Shown: positions 10,001-21,506 of the stretch, in pieces
How the letters are laid out: every line of letters starts with the position of its first letter
Numbering within the stretch: the first letter of the stretch is position 1
Assembly: GCA_036245805.1 (NCBI GenBank)
Contig: BTRK01000006.1
Location: forward strand, 43,618,520-43,682,519
DNA from: Pristionchus mayeri
Taxonomy: Eukaryota > Nematoda > Chromadorea > Rhabditida > Neodiplogasteridae
Direction of reading: 5' to 3'
DNA: 64,000 bases
Program-made: the position numbers and the translations under genes
The notes under the pieces: generated by a model
Database searches by the model: none
What the model was told of the DNA's origin: nothing
The model's input: only the letters and a program-made list of their open reading frames with translations

Positions 10001-12601
10001 ACCTTGCATGCCTCATCGACCAGCTCGCCCTGCTTGGTTCCGTCGGTTCCCTCGAAGAGCACGACCTGAAGATATTAAATTTTGAAGATTGTTCGCTCTG
10101 CTTTACCTTTAGTCATCTTTACTAAATGTATGTGAATATTTTACAACAGCATACCTTTCCATCTGCTCCCGCAGAGGCGAACATCGATCCATCGGGGTTG
10201 TATCTGGTGACGTGCACGAAGCGAGTATGCTCGTGGAAGGTCTGGAATTGATATACTGGTAAACAACGTTGATATTTTTACCGTTCATCTTGTCATGACC
10301 TCTTCAGTGTTCTTAGTGGACGTTTTGAAAGTTTAAGATGCAAATATTGAGAGTAGGAGAGACTTACGGTCTTGAACTTGAAGGGAGGTCCTTCGAAGAG
10401 CGCGACGGTGTTGTCCTCGCTGCCGGAAACGAGGCGGTAGGGGCGAGTAGGGCTGCAATTTTGTTCAAGCTGCGCGTCTAAGAATCAGAGAATATAAATT
10501 TCGAACATGATTGCGAAAGCTTTTTGCAGAGTTGTTGTTCAAGTGATGCCGTTAGACATACCGGAAGTCAATGGATGACATGGGTCTGCTCTGGCCGGAG
10601 AGGTTTCCGTTCGACGTTCCAGTGTCGAAGAGGAAGACGTGGCCGAAGCTGAAATTAATATAGCATTAATTAGTTTGAATTATTTTACATACAAATAATA
10701 TTAATTATACGAGTAAGCTTATTTTCAATCGAACACGTAGCTACTTACCGGTCCTTGCCCTCTCCTACGGCAGCAATTCTCTTGGAGTCATCAGACCAGG
10801 AGATGTCGCGAATAGGACCCGCGATGATCGGGTATGTGCCCTGCAGTGGTGTTTACTATTTTTCTATGCAAAATTTCAACCATTCTTAGGAAGGTAAAAA
10901 TGGTATTACGAAATAATCCCCATCCTACCTTGTGCCAAAGTTTGTTTCAGATTCTTACCTTGAGGATGTGTGTCTTCTGAGTCGTGTCCCAGATGCGGAT
11001 GTTTCCCTGCTGATCGCCCGAGGCGCAGTAGTATCCCGACGGGGACATCTTCGCGACGGTCGTCAGCGTCGGATGCTCCGAGTAGATGTCCACATCGTTG
11101 AGGTTCTACGAATGGTCGGTGTTTGAATAGTATACCAATTCTACGCAGCCTTCAATATCTAGCGAGATTAGTAATTTGCAAACTATTCAATAATTTCGAA
11201 TTTCATAACGAAATATCGGATACTTTCCGATCAATGTATTGCTTGCACACTGCCCTGGATCTGTAGATTAAGAATAGGGACTAACAGCCACATCGACGAT
11301 GTACACGGAGTGTCCGTTGCAGTAGAACAGCTTGTCACCCTTGGGAGAGGCGGTGATCGCAGCAGGCAGACCGCGAGTAGTGCGCGGAAGCGAGGCGAAA
11401 GTTCGCACTGAAATATCACGCCTCTCACGAGAGAATCGAGCTAAAATCGCTATTCTTGGGAATGGAGGGGAAATCGTGAATTGAGTTCGAACCGGTTTTG
11501 GTCATCCTAAGGCATGCCTGACACTCCCCCAAAGTCTCACTGTTCCATTTTCATTTTGGACTTCACTACACCGGGCATGATGTCGGCAGCTCTCACTTTA
11601 AGAGCTCGTATCTCGGTAACAGTTGTAGATGGAGCAAAATTTACCTCTCATTGACCCGCACTCATTTTTCGAGCTCTATCGATCCATATATTTCATTTTG
11701 TTTGAATGTCACTTTTAACCACAATACATTGTAGCTCAAATTTCTCAAAAGTGTAGGTAAAGATGCAGCTGATTTTTTTCAGACATTGTATAGTTTTCCA
11801 AGGGCTATCGAATGAGTGGTCTGCACCGAAAATATCACGACTTTAGTGAGAATTAGGGTCTTTAAACTTTTCCAAATCATTTGAAGTTATTTTACTTCAT
11901 CAAACAATGCGCGCAGACCGCTCTCATTCCCCTCGTCGCCAAGAATGATCGCACTTCGTCCACGTTTTCTATTGAAAAATAACTTCAAATGATTTGGAAA
12001 AGTTTAAAGACCCTAATTCTCACTAAAGTCGTGCTATTTTCAGTGCAGACCACTCATTCGATAGCCCTTGGAAAACTATACAATGTCTGAAAAAATCAGC
12101 TGCATCTTTACCTACACTTTTGAGAAATTTGAGCTACAATGCATTGTGGTTAAAAGTGACATTCAAACAAAATGAAATATATGGATCGATAGAGCTCGAA
12201 AAATGAGTGGGGGTCACTCAGAGGTAAATTTTGCTCTATCTGCAACTGTTACCGAGATACGAGCTCTTAAAGTGAGATCTGCCGACATCATGCCCGGTGT
12301 AGTGAAGTCCAAAATGAAAAAGGAACAGTGACACTTTGGGGGAGTGTCAGGCATGCCTTAGGAAGACCAAAACCGGTTCAAATTCAATTCACGATTTCCC
12401 CTCCATTCCCTGTCTCAGCTCGATTCTCTCGTGAGAGGCGTGATATTATAATTTTTTAAAAGTATGTTTCGTTGTTAATTTGAAAAATCGCTATGTTCAC
12501 CCTTACAAGCTACAAATTATACGATTTGAAATTGGCGGGAACAGAGAAAGAACCAGCAAAAATTGCTTACCAAGCGCGTACTCGCTGGGGTCGGTGGCCA
12601 T
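7056..12601 (-). CDS. aip-1: Actin-interacting protein 1 (AIP1/UNC-78), WD40 protein
   Basis: Twenty exons, all phases closing, encode 615 aa; family members are about 600-611 aa. Exons (high to low): 12571-12601, 11286-11407, 10959-11105, 10749-10840, 10562-10648, 10368-10452, 10155-10241, 10003-10065, 9741-9862, 9457-9586, 9216-9306, 9014-9075, 8832-8925, 8618-8742, 8424-8504, 8177-8230, 7990-8073, 7672-7775, 7306-7388, 7056-7159. The product starts [11 protein letters not shown] and ends KHWKIKTA. It matches UNC-78/AIP1 along its length: [41 protein letters not shown] and [17 protein letters not shown]1 forms two seven-bladed propellers and promotes actin filament disassembly with ADF/cofilin. 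The ATG follows an acceptor (ttttcag) at once, suggesting trans-splicing. One donor is GC (aggaag|gcgaga, exon 17). Intron 1 holds a fold-back repeat. Confidence 0.93.
8319..8430. repeat. Short direct duplication at an AIP1 donor
   Basis: The block tctatatcgacttctgaata followed by a tctcac/cctcac donor-like string occurs at about 8317 and again at about 8395, 78 bp apart. The second copy covers the real donor of AIP1 exon 15, and the first lies in the intron as a decoy. It contains no gene. Confidence 0.6.
11414..12446. mobile_element. 1.03 kb fold-back element in AIP1 intron 1
   Basis: Perfectly opposed termini (atatcacgcctctcacgaga and its inverse) bound two arms of about 490 bp, such as ggcatgcctgacactccccc and its inverse, and tagggtctttaaacttttcc and its inverse. 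The loop is about 60 bp near 11905-11968. The arms are about 95% identical by eye. It has no transposase frame. Because it lies within an intron, the pre-mRNA would form a long hairpin. Confidence 0.85.
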
Positions 12602-14132
12602 GATCTACCTGAAAAACACAAATCGATATGAATGGAAAAGTGACGCGAGCGCGAAAAAGCGAGAGGGGGTGAAGGGCGAAACGCCTTGCAAGGATGAATC
12701 ATCTTTGGAGGAGGAGGGGGGAGAGATGGACAGACAAGGAGAGAAAGAGACAGAGAGAGAGAGAAAAGGCGAAAAAGAGAGAAAATGAAACAGAGAGGCA
12801 GGTCGAAATGCGATGACTGGCGAAGCGCAGTCACCCACTCACATATTGCACAAACACCCGCAGCCCCCGGGCTGCGACATGTGTTCAGCCGATAACAGAG
12901 AGAAAATCCCGCATGATCCGGCGAATAGGAAAAGTTTGAAATCGAAGTGCAATGCAGCTTTATCCATTGCAATGTTCAAGAAAACAGAAGATAAATCAAA
13001 ATAACATTTCGCGATCAGTTATTTCTCAAACGTATCGGAAGAAAAAACATAAAGAGTATCAGGTTGAGATCCTAGAATATCTAACAGGTCAATGTGTAGG
13101 GTTGAGCAGGGGGGGACTTACTCACTCTCTCGGGATTCTCTCCTATACGTAAGATCTCTCACCACCGCTCATCTCTCTCGTCTCTCTCCCTCGGCTGTTG
13201 TCTGTGGTGGCCGATTGATTGACCTCGCCCCCGCCCGAGTCCTACACCCTCTCCCTCTCCCCCTTCTGATCCGAAATGTGTTTGTTCCCCTCGAGAGAGG
13301 GAGAACACACTTAGTGGGAGTAGAATCTCTTCTCAGACAAGCTATCGACTCCATAGTGGTGCTGTTCAGGCTAGACAGCTGCATCTACGACTGGTCAGCC
13401 TTGATAGGTTGCAAATACTTTAAGCGACATTGAAAAGCATTTTAAATGGTGGAAGTGAGCTCATAATATACAAACATATTTCAATACGAACTGAGGAAAT
13501 GTGATATAATGGTAATTTCTGAGAACGAAGTGTACTGAATAATCGATCTTTGATCGAACATAAATGACGTGGTTGCATGGGGTTCAGCAAGATTAGGATG
13601 GAGGATACGACAAATATTTTTGGCAGGACTTAAAATGGATGGTAAAGTTGCGTCAGATAAGCTAAATTTGGATTTCGGGAAAAAAAATCATTCAAAAATT
13701 CAATACAATATACAGCGAATACACAACGAATATACACCTGGATACAAATTAAAATTTTAAAACGGCAATGATAGATAAGCGAAAAATCTTATTTTAGGGG
13801 ATGCAGATTTCTCAATTGTTCTACTTCTTATGAAAATCACAGCGTTGCAAAGAAATGCGCACCCCTTAAAATGTGTACGACTCAGCAAGGGAATACGGAT
13901 CTATACAAATGCCACGATATAAAATGACAGAAATAATATACATATTTGAATCATTCTTACTTTTCGGTACTTTCGAATTTCATTTTATGATGAATTGAGG
14001 TCGGCAGTCATAGATATTTAAACTTAAATCATATTGCGATTGAGAGGATTGCATTCATTTCTGAGTTGGGAAGGTGCACAATCCTATTAAAATTAACATT
14101 AAATTATCATCGCTGAGTTTCAGGATCATCCG
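12602..14132. other. Intergenic upstream of AIP1, downstream of the sirtuin gene
   Basis: About 1.5 kb. On the AIP1 sense strand the stretch at 12700-12800 is a CT-rich tract (ctctctctctgtctctttct), as is 13140-13280 on the other strand. Such tracts are common in nematode core promoters. No coding frame looks real here. The spacing is far too large for a nematode operon. Confidence 0.45.
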
Positions 14133-17100
14133 TTACAATGCGCATATCGTCGCTGAATTCAGGGTAATTTCATCCGGGTTCGTGGAGGTCTTTTTCGCCT
14201 TTTTTGTGACCTTCCGCTCCGGTGGGGGCATCGGTTCAGGGACGCCGAGTTGGTCTCGCACCACGGAGATGAGCGTGTGCTGGAACTGCTGTTCGTCGTC
14301 GTCGGGGTTGACGATCTGCCGAGCCTGCTCGAAGATGGCGCCGATCGACGTCGGCTGCAACGGAGATGACGTAATCGTTGAAGTTCTCATAAAATGTATT
14401 TCGTTGCGATGTGGAATACAAAAAACTCACCGCCTCAGCCGCGCGTGCCCCGTTGATCTGACGGAGGAAGAATTCCACAGAGTTCTACAAGAAAATTCAT
14501 CAAAGCAATTGGCTCTCATCGTATCAACAGTTTTCGTTTAATTTTTATAGTTATACTTCAAAACATGAAACTAACCGTATCCGGAGCCTTTTTCCTCCTC
14601 GGCCCTCTCTGGTACCGCACGTTGAGTGTGGCCGTTGTTGAGGCTACTTGTCCGCTGGAATTTAATTTTGTATTGATCTACTGTTTTCATCTTACTAACT
14701 TCTTCACGAAATTGAGCTGCTGCATGGACTGATTTGCTGAGACGAAGGGTGGTTCGTACAAACTGCCATCAGAGGGGGAGAGGGGTCGATCGTCGTCTGA
14801 ATGTACACATTACCTTCTTCGACAAATCGTAGCTTTTGGGAGGAATCGACGAATTACTTTTTTTTTGCCATCCCTTCCATAGTTTGTATAATAATAAATG
14901 TTGATGGAAGGATGAATGATCCGACCCCTCCAGAGTATTCACACGGGCGGATGGTTTCGTGAAATTTGAAAAATGAAGAAAATGTATCTAATCACTCACA
15001 GTAACTCGAAGTGGACGGACCGGGGCCGTCAAGTGCGTACCGACTGGCTTGTGTTCCTGAGATTCATTTGATATTTCAAGCCGATTTTTAAATTTCCCAC
15101 TTCTGTATCCATTAGCAGGAACGAAAGAGGCAGTGTGAGCATCGTATCGCTGTCGGGTGGGCAGTCCTGGAATACATTGCTCACCATTCATTATTATGAG
15201 AGAAACAATTCATCAAGATCTAATATGTATGCTCGATTAACTCAGCTAAAGAATTTTCAACTTGGTCTGCATAATAGCACTCTAGAATGTTTATCTGTCT
15301 GCTCAAGAATCTCATACAAATGAAGGTTGTAATGAAAAAGAAGATTGTCACTGTGGATTACGGTAGCCCTTTCACTCACCGATGAGTTCCTGCTGAGAGT
15401 CTTCCTGGAAGTCGTAGACGTCCAGTCCCAGAGAACGATCGCCTGCGATTGAGTTTCAAGAACGCACCAACAAAAAGATTTTCAAAATGAAATATCGCGT
15501 TTGAAATATGTTCAAACACGTGTTATTAACTATTAGATGTGTCTATTTCGATTCGGTTCTTTTGCACTTGTTTTTACAACACCAAATATATTGCTTTACA
15601 GTCCCAGCTAAACTCGTGCCGGCACTTGCTAAATGACTGATAACGCCGTTCCTTCCATTTTGTCACGTACGCATGCACCTAGTGTTCCCTCCGAATCAGC
15701 ATTTTCGGAAGTGCTTGCTAGAGATCCAGCCTCATCGAGCACCTTCCTACTTTCTGCCCGCTGAGGTACACATCTATGAAGATCCGAGCTCAAGTAGCGG
15801 CAAGAGCTCGTAGGGACCTTCGAGGAACGACGTTATCAGTCTAGGCAAAACGCCTTCTGAGTCTAGAGAAGCGATGTTCTGGTTTATATTAAGAATATAT
15901 TTGTGGCAATTGCAATTATGTTTCAAATGTATTATGATTAGTGCAATTTTGGACAAACCAAGACGTCCTCCGATTTCGCCCGACACGTTCAGAGTTCCGT
16001 TGAGCTGACTGAGCGAGAGGGAGAGAGAGGAAGACCGCTTGTCACGGAACGCCTCCGATGGATCGTCGAAGTTCAGCGACTCCTCCACCGGATCTGAAAG
16101 TTCCCATTATCAGGCAATCGGAGCGGCATTCAGATCATTCTCTTCTCATTTCCCAAAATCTCATATCGCTAGAGCCTGGAAAAGAGTATGTGGTAAAGTT
16201 GCCGGAGAAAACTTTTCGAACTCTACAATATACGGTAACCGTAATCACCATTACGCAAGGCGTCTTCGTAGACGTCGTCGTCGTCTTCCACGTCCCCGAC
16301 GACGTCTATGAAGGCGTCTTCGTCGTCGTCTTGGCTACAAAATCTTGATTAACATATTGAAGTTCAATAATTATTAAATTTGACCATGAAAGTTTTGAAC
16401 AGCTGCAAAAATCTCGGTAAAATGTACCTCTGCGGCAGCCGTCGTTTGAATGGTCGATGCACGATGGATTCCGCCAACGACGTAAGGGGCACGTCTTCCA
16501 GCGCAGACAAGGGTTCGTCGAGCATCGCAGTCGGCTCCTCTCCATCGATGTCCACCTCTTCGACCTCTTCGATGACTTCCTCGTACTCCTGGAATGTGGA
16601 AACTTATCAATTAAAAAAATATCAGGCGAATGTTTTGATAAACAATGTTGAATCATCGTACATTGATTATGAAAAGTGGATGGGGTTCAAATTGGAAGGC
16701 GATGTTCTCCCAAAAGTGGGTTACCTCGACATCGACATCTTCCTCCTCCCCGACTTCCTCGACAATCTCCTCGATCTCCTCAGTTATCGTCTCCGCCTCC
16801 TCAGTGAGTGCAGACGTTGAGGGCTCCTCTGCAAGGCCAGGGCTATCCGCGGCCTCAGCGCTCACTGAAATATACAAAATTACTGAATATTGACTGAAAA
16901 TATAGCTTATGAGCAATATTTAAGTTGAGAATATCGTTTGACCCGGAAACTCGAATACACGAAGAAAATGTAACAAGCTTACCTCTCCTCCGTCCAGCGT
17001 CCTGCCTCTTCTTTCGGAAATCGCCAATCAGCGGATGCTCATCGACAACGCCGGAGCTCCTGGTCGATCTGAGAGAGGACGTAGGCGCACGCAGGTGATG

Positions 17101-20100
17101 ACGCTCTGGTGCGTACTCGTCGTCGTCGGTGCCGCTGAATTCGCAAGGGTTAAGTATGCAAGCAGTTGTGGTGGATAAACGCAAATTTTGAAATCCTTAT
17201 CTTCTATATCCTATACCTATCAATAGCAATAGCCTAGCAGTGTTCTACCGCGAGCCCAGTCGGGAAATCGGGATGTACATTTAACTTTAACATGCCGAGA
17301 AACTTTAATTCACCTTGTTTTCTTTCTTCCTGGCGGCAGCATCTCTTCTTCTGCACTGCTCTTTCGCTTCCTCGGACGACCCCGCTTTCGAGGCGTGTTC
17401 ACTAAATATCAGAATGAGAATACGGAATGCTTTGGGCCCACGTGGAATCGTGGCATTTTTCGAGAGTGAAGGATAGCAAATAAATCAAATAAAAGCAGAC
17501 TCATACCAGGCGGGGAAGGAGTATTTGAAGTAGTTGGATCTCGGTTCTGCTCTTCGTAACCAGAATCTGCGAAACAATAATTTTTATTAAAAATAGAATT
17601 TATTGAATTCCTACTCCGCTTCAATTGAAGGAAAACATACGATTCACTATTTCATAACTATTGTGGCTATTTCATGCAAGAGAAGGAGGAAACGCTGGCT
17701 CACCCTCCTTCGTGTTGCTTCTCCTCTCTCTCATCTCTCGTTCTGCATCCTTGCAAATGGCTTTCATGCCGACTCTCCACCACCCAGGGCAATATTGCTG
17801 CTTTTCCTGAAGGTAATATGCCAAGCATTGTGATGCATTATGGTGGAAATTTCGATGAAAATATAATGTTACCAATTTTGCTGGGACAGATCTCACCTCT
17901 TTCTGGCAGTCCGGACTGGTGCGAGGCGCTCGAACGTGACACATGCAGTCTGTCATCTTCATGAGCAGCTCTCCGTTCCTCGTGTTCCGTCTCGCAGTTA
18001 GAATTGGATCGCAATCTCTGAAAATCTGCCTGTTTTTTTTCTTCTCAAAAAATCGGAAAAGTTAGATTGCAAGTAATGATACCACGGTTACTTCATTATT
18101 TAATTTTTTCTCGCACTTCAGCCGAGTGTAAAATTAAGGGTCAGAACTCTTGCAGTGCGCCGCAACGACTAATTCAACATTTTCTGCACAAAAGGAGACT
18201 ATGTGGCTCGAATTTCGAACTAAATGGACCTGCAGTAGTGCTTGATTTCGATGCCCAGTCCTTCGGCGAGTTTAGTCAGAATCTTCTCGCAGTCTCCGCG
18301 AATTACGAGGGATGCGTCCGCATCCTTCGGCGTCCATTGCAGGTTGATGATTACGATCTGAAAAGTAACTCGTTTGCTCCATCCACTTCAAGACAGTTTT
18401 CACATTTTTTTTTTCGTTATCTAGTAAGTCGATTTCTCCTCCAAATTTAGTGTTGCACAGGTAACAAATAAGAATTGTTAGGCAGAACCTGTGGGAAAAA
18501 TTCAATTTCACTTTAGCGTTGGATCCGGGTGCTGGCCACAAGAACTTGTAGTCCTTGAGCACTTGCAGACTGCTGCCGATGCAGATGATGAGATCAGCCA
18601 CGGGCACCAGCTCCTGCGCCGCCTCCCAGTTCAGAGGAAAACGCGCACGGCCGCGCTGAAAATTGCTCGTTAATCTCGCTATTTCCCAATACGATTTCAA
18701 CAGTTTCATGTGCAGTTATGCCTCCTGTAATCTTTAATTGACATGCCCCTGCTGGAATACATGATAATTGGTTGATTAATAGAATGTGGCAAGTTGAAAA
18801 GGGAAACGGGGCCAAATGCAATTTGCATACCTCTCCGTAGTGGACGATCGTGTCCAGCAGCGGCGCGCCACACAGGCAGACCCGCCGAGTCGTGTGCGCT
18901 CTGATATTTGGATATTTTTTTTTTTAGCTTTCCAGAAAGTTTCACGTATACAAATTAGCATAGTCAAATAGCAAAACAATCGCCTCACCGATATCCACTG
19001 TCCTCGGTGACGTCGAATTTGCGAATAAACTGCCGATCCTGACACACGGAGCATACCTGAATAGTCTCTATTTGCACGAGTGAGACTAAGATTACAAATT
19101 GTTTTAACAATTATCTTAGAAAAAGATAATACATGCGAGATCACAAACGGAAAATGTCTTATTTTCTTTTGTCTTCGCCATTTCTCCATAGATACCGCAA
19201 GCTTCTTTGAAATTCGCTGATGTGTTGCTTACCTCAATATGCATGTTGCCATGGATCTCGGAGAGCCCGCCCTGAGGAATTCCCGAGCGGAGATGCATGC
19301 CATCGCAATTCTGAAAATAATAAATTAATGAGTAAGCATGAACGATAAATACATCTCAACGGATATCCGCCTATCGCTCATTGCAATTTTAAATTAATTT
19401 CAATAATTTTAATTTTCCGTACCTGCGACACGATATGTGAGATGTATCGATGCCTATAGAGCTCCTTGATGACGAGATGTGACGTCGTCGGTGATTGACT
19501 GACGATGTCATGGCACCTACAACAACACAGCTATATTATTTCCATTGACTCAGCATCCAGCTATATTGAGCTCTGAGAAGACCATCGGAGTCCGAACATC
19601 TATGCAGAATCTCTCTCTTTCTCCCTATGCGGGAAACATGATAGGATAAATAGAAATAGTGCATTAGGCTACTCACGTCACTTCAATGCCCTTCTTTGCC
19701 AGTGTGTACACGCCTCCGGGGCCTCGATAGTCCGGAATGTTCGCCGCCTATAAGCAACCAAAGATTGACGTTCATTAATGAACCTTCACCATATTCGAGA
19801 ACCCCAAAACAAAGAGTGTAAGTGAATTTTATTTTTCAATATATGATAGTTTGATGGTGTCTTGCAGATATGGGCTCGTAATTGAAAACACCGATAGATC
19901 CCAAGCGAAATTCTTGGACCTAAACTTATGTAACTGAAAAAAACAAAAATGCTCACCGTGCTTATTCCCGCGCCTGTGTAAATCAGCTTCGTGTGGCACG
20001 TCTTCATCAACTCGACGAGCGTCGCCACTTTCTCCTCGACGACGTCATCAGAATCCGTCGGCTGAGCAAAACAAGATATTTCCAGTATGATTCACACACT

Positions 20101-20405
20101 ATAGCAGATGGCAGGAAACCCTAGTTGCGTCTCTTTCACAAAGACCATTACGAGTACAAAGCGAGGGGGGAAATGGCGGGGTTTTCCATCTGGCCGCAAA
20201 TAGAAAGAGCCATTACGGCATATCGATTACGGAAATACGGGCAAAGCATTTCCGCAAGAATCGATATTTCGAGAGTGGCAAAATCGACATTTACCTCGCC
20301 CGCGTGCTTCTCGTACTCCCTCTCCGCCTCGTCACCACTCGTTATCTCCGGGTCGTCCTCGTCCTCGTTGAAGCTCCGCGTAGTCCGGCATGCTCGCCGA
20401 GACAT
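14133..20405 (-). CDS. SIRT7-type sirtuin with AT-hook and long acidic C-terminal region
   Basis: Twenty-four exons with consistent phases encode 849 aa: 20295-20405, 19957-20061, 19677-19747, 19423-19516, 19233-19310, 18989-19056, 18831-18900, 18512-18655, 18230-18357, 17897-18017, 17704-17806, 17507-17566, 17314-17401, 16983-17134, 16725-16864, 16428-16588, 16255-16334, 15959-16093, 15380-15442, 15041-15166, 14700-14796, 14576-14654, 14431-14484, 14133-14354. The catalytic core lies in the first ~290 residues: [26 protein letters not shown], the catalytic His in EIHGN, zinc ligands CSVC and [25 protein letters not shown] and [17 protein letters not shown] and VHYGERG...PLNWEAA are SIRT7 rather than SIRT6 features. 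A Cys/Trp-rich segment follows (HYCRDCD, CMCHV, YCPGWW), then an AT-hook (KRGRPRKRK, about residue 388). The rest is acidic and low-complexity, with a basic end. It is an NAD+-dependent nuclear deacylase, probably chromatin or nucleolar. The ATG follows a tttag acceptor. Confidence 0.88.
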
Positions 20406-21506
20406 GCCGAGCTAAACCCAAACAAAGTAAAGGCAAATCGACATAGTTTGTCAAGGAAAAAAGTCACACAAGGCGAGAATAGTTGAGATGTGATACAATG
20501 GGGATGAAAGGGGAGCATAGGAAGGATTGAAAACACGGGAAACGTGAATCGATTGCGAGTGGGGTGAATTGGAAACACGCGAGCCACGACTGGCGCACGT
20601 GCTCACTTTGCTTGCTCCCCTTTCTATATCACACACCTGCCTCGTCTATCCTCTTTCTCTTTCCAGATAAACTAAAGTATAAGGAAAAAACAATGAGGAA
20701 ACACATCCCGGAACGTGGCTATACTCTGGGAGTCAGTTGGCGATCGCAACAAGCTGAGTGCGGCATAAGCACAGCTGAGTGAGGGAAGGGACAAGGGTAG
20801 AGAGGAACAAGTGCGCCCTCCCGAGACTCGCGCGTTGCGGACGCGTCGCGCACCCATTGATTTGCGCCGCAAATAGCACGAAGTGAGTGGAGAGAGCAAG
20901 AAGGGAGCGTGCAAGAGACACAGTAGGTGAGGCGGAGCGGCAGCCACACCACGCGTCGCGGTTCCGGCTCTACTTTTTCGACCCGCGCCTGCCAACTTCC
21001 CGAGAGAATTGGAGTGGGAGAGTGGAATGTGAGTCTATCTTTAACAGCTCCATCATTCAAAGAATCTTTATGAATTAGACAAAAAAGAAACAAGAAAATC
21101 AGTGAAAGAAAACAAAGGTGCATGTCACAGGTCTGACCGCACTCTTAGAGTTGTTTGAAAATGTTAATGGACGGTCTTTTTTTTAAATTTGCGATGCCGA
21201 TGAGAAGAAAAATCAGTATTTTAGTTTATGAGTGACTAATTTTACTTTGTTCTTATGTTGAATAATCTTAAGGCCTCGCGCGAACAACGCGGGCAGCGTT
21301 TCCCACAACGGGGTGTTTGTCTCCGATCCGGATGCGTATCAGGTCCTTGTTTATGTTGATGTGGTTCTTCAATTTTGCAAGTGAATAACATCGGTAAATA
21401 GCCAATATATTTAGATTGCAGTAAAGCTTGATAGATTTACTTAATTGACCTACAATTATCAGATTAGCATATGTGGTTTATAATAATTACAATAAAATGA
21501 TTTCAG
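20406..21506. promoter_or_regulatory. Divergent intergenic promoter region (sirtuin gene - / NF-YA gene +)
   Basis: The only space between two head-to-head genes is 1.1 kb, so it must hold both promoters unless an unseen 5' exon intervenes. It contains CT/GA-rich tracts at 20600-20680 and 20880-20920 and a ccaat-box core (attgg, minus-strand CCAAT) near 21010. No TATA box is convincing. Confidence 0.5.

Noticed and set aside
12480..12972. Overlapping open frames on both strands near the AIP1 start
   Set aside because: Translations of a GA/CT microsatellite-like tract, which is the AIP1 5' flank.
14133..17600. Separate AT-hook gene downstream of the sirtuin gene
   Set aside because: Exon phases chain without a break from the catalytic exons to the final stop at 14133, with no intervening stop codon or new start context, so one gene is the simpler model.
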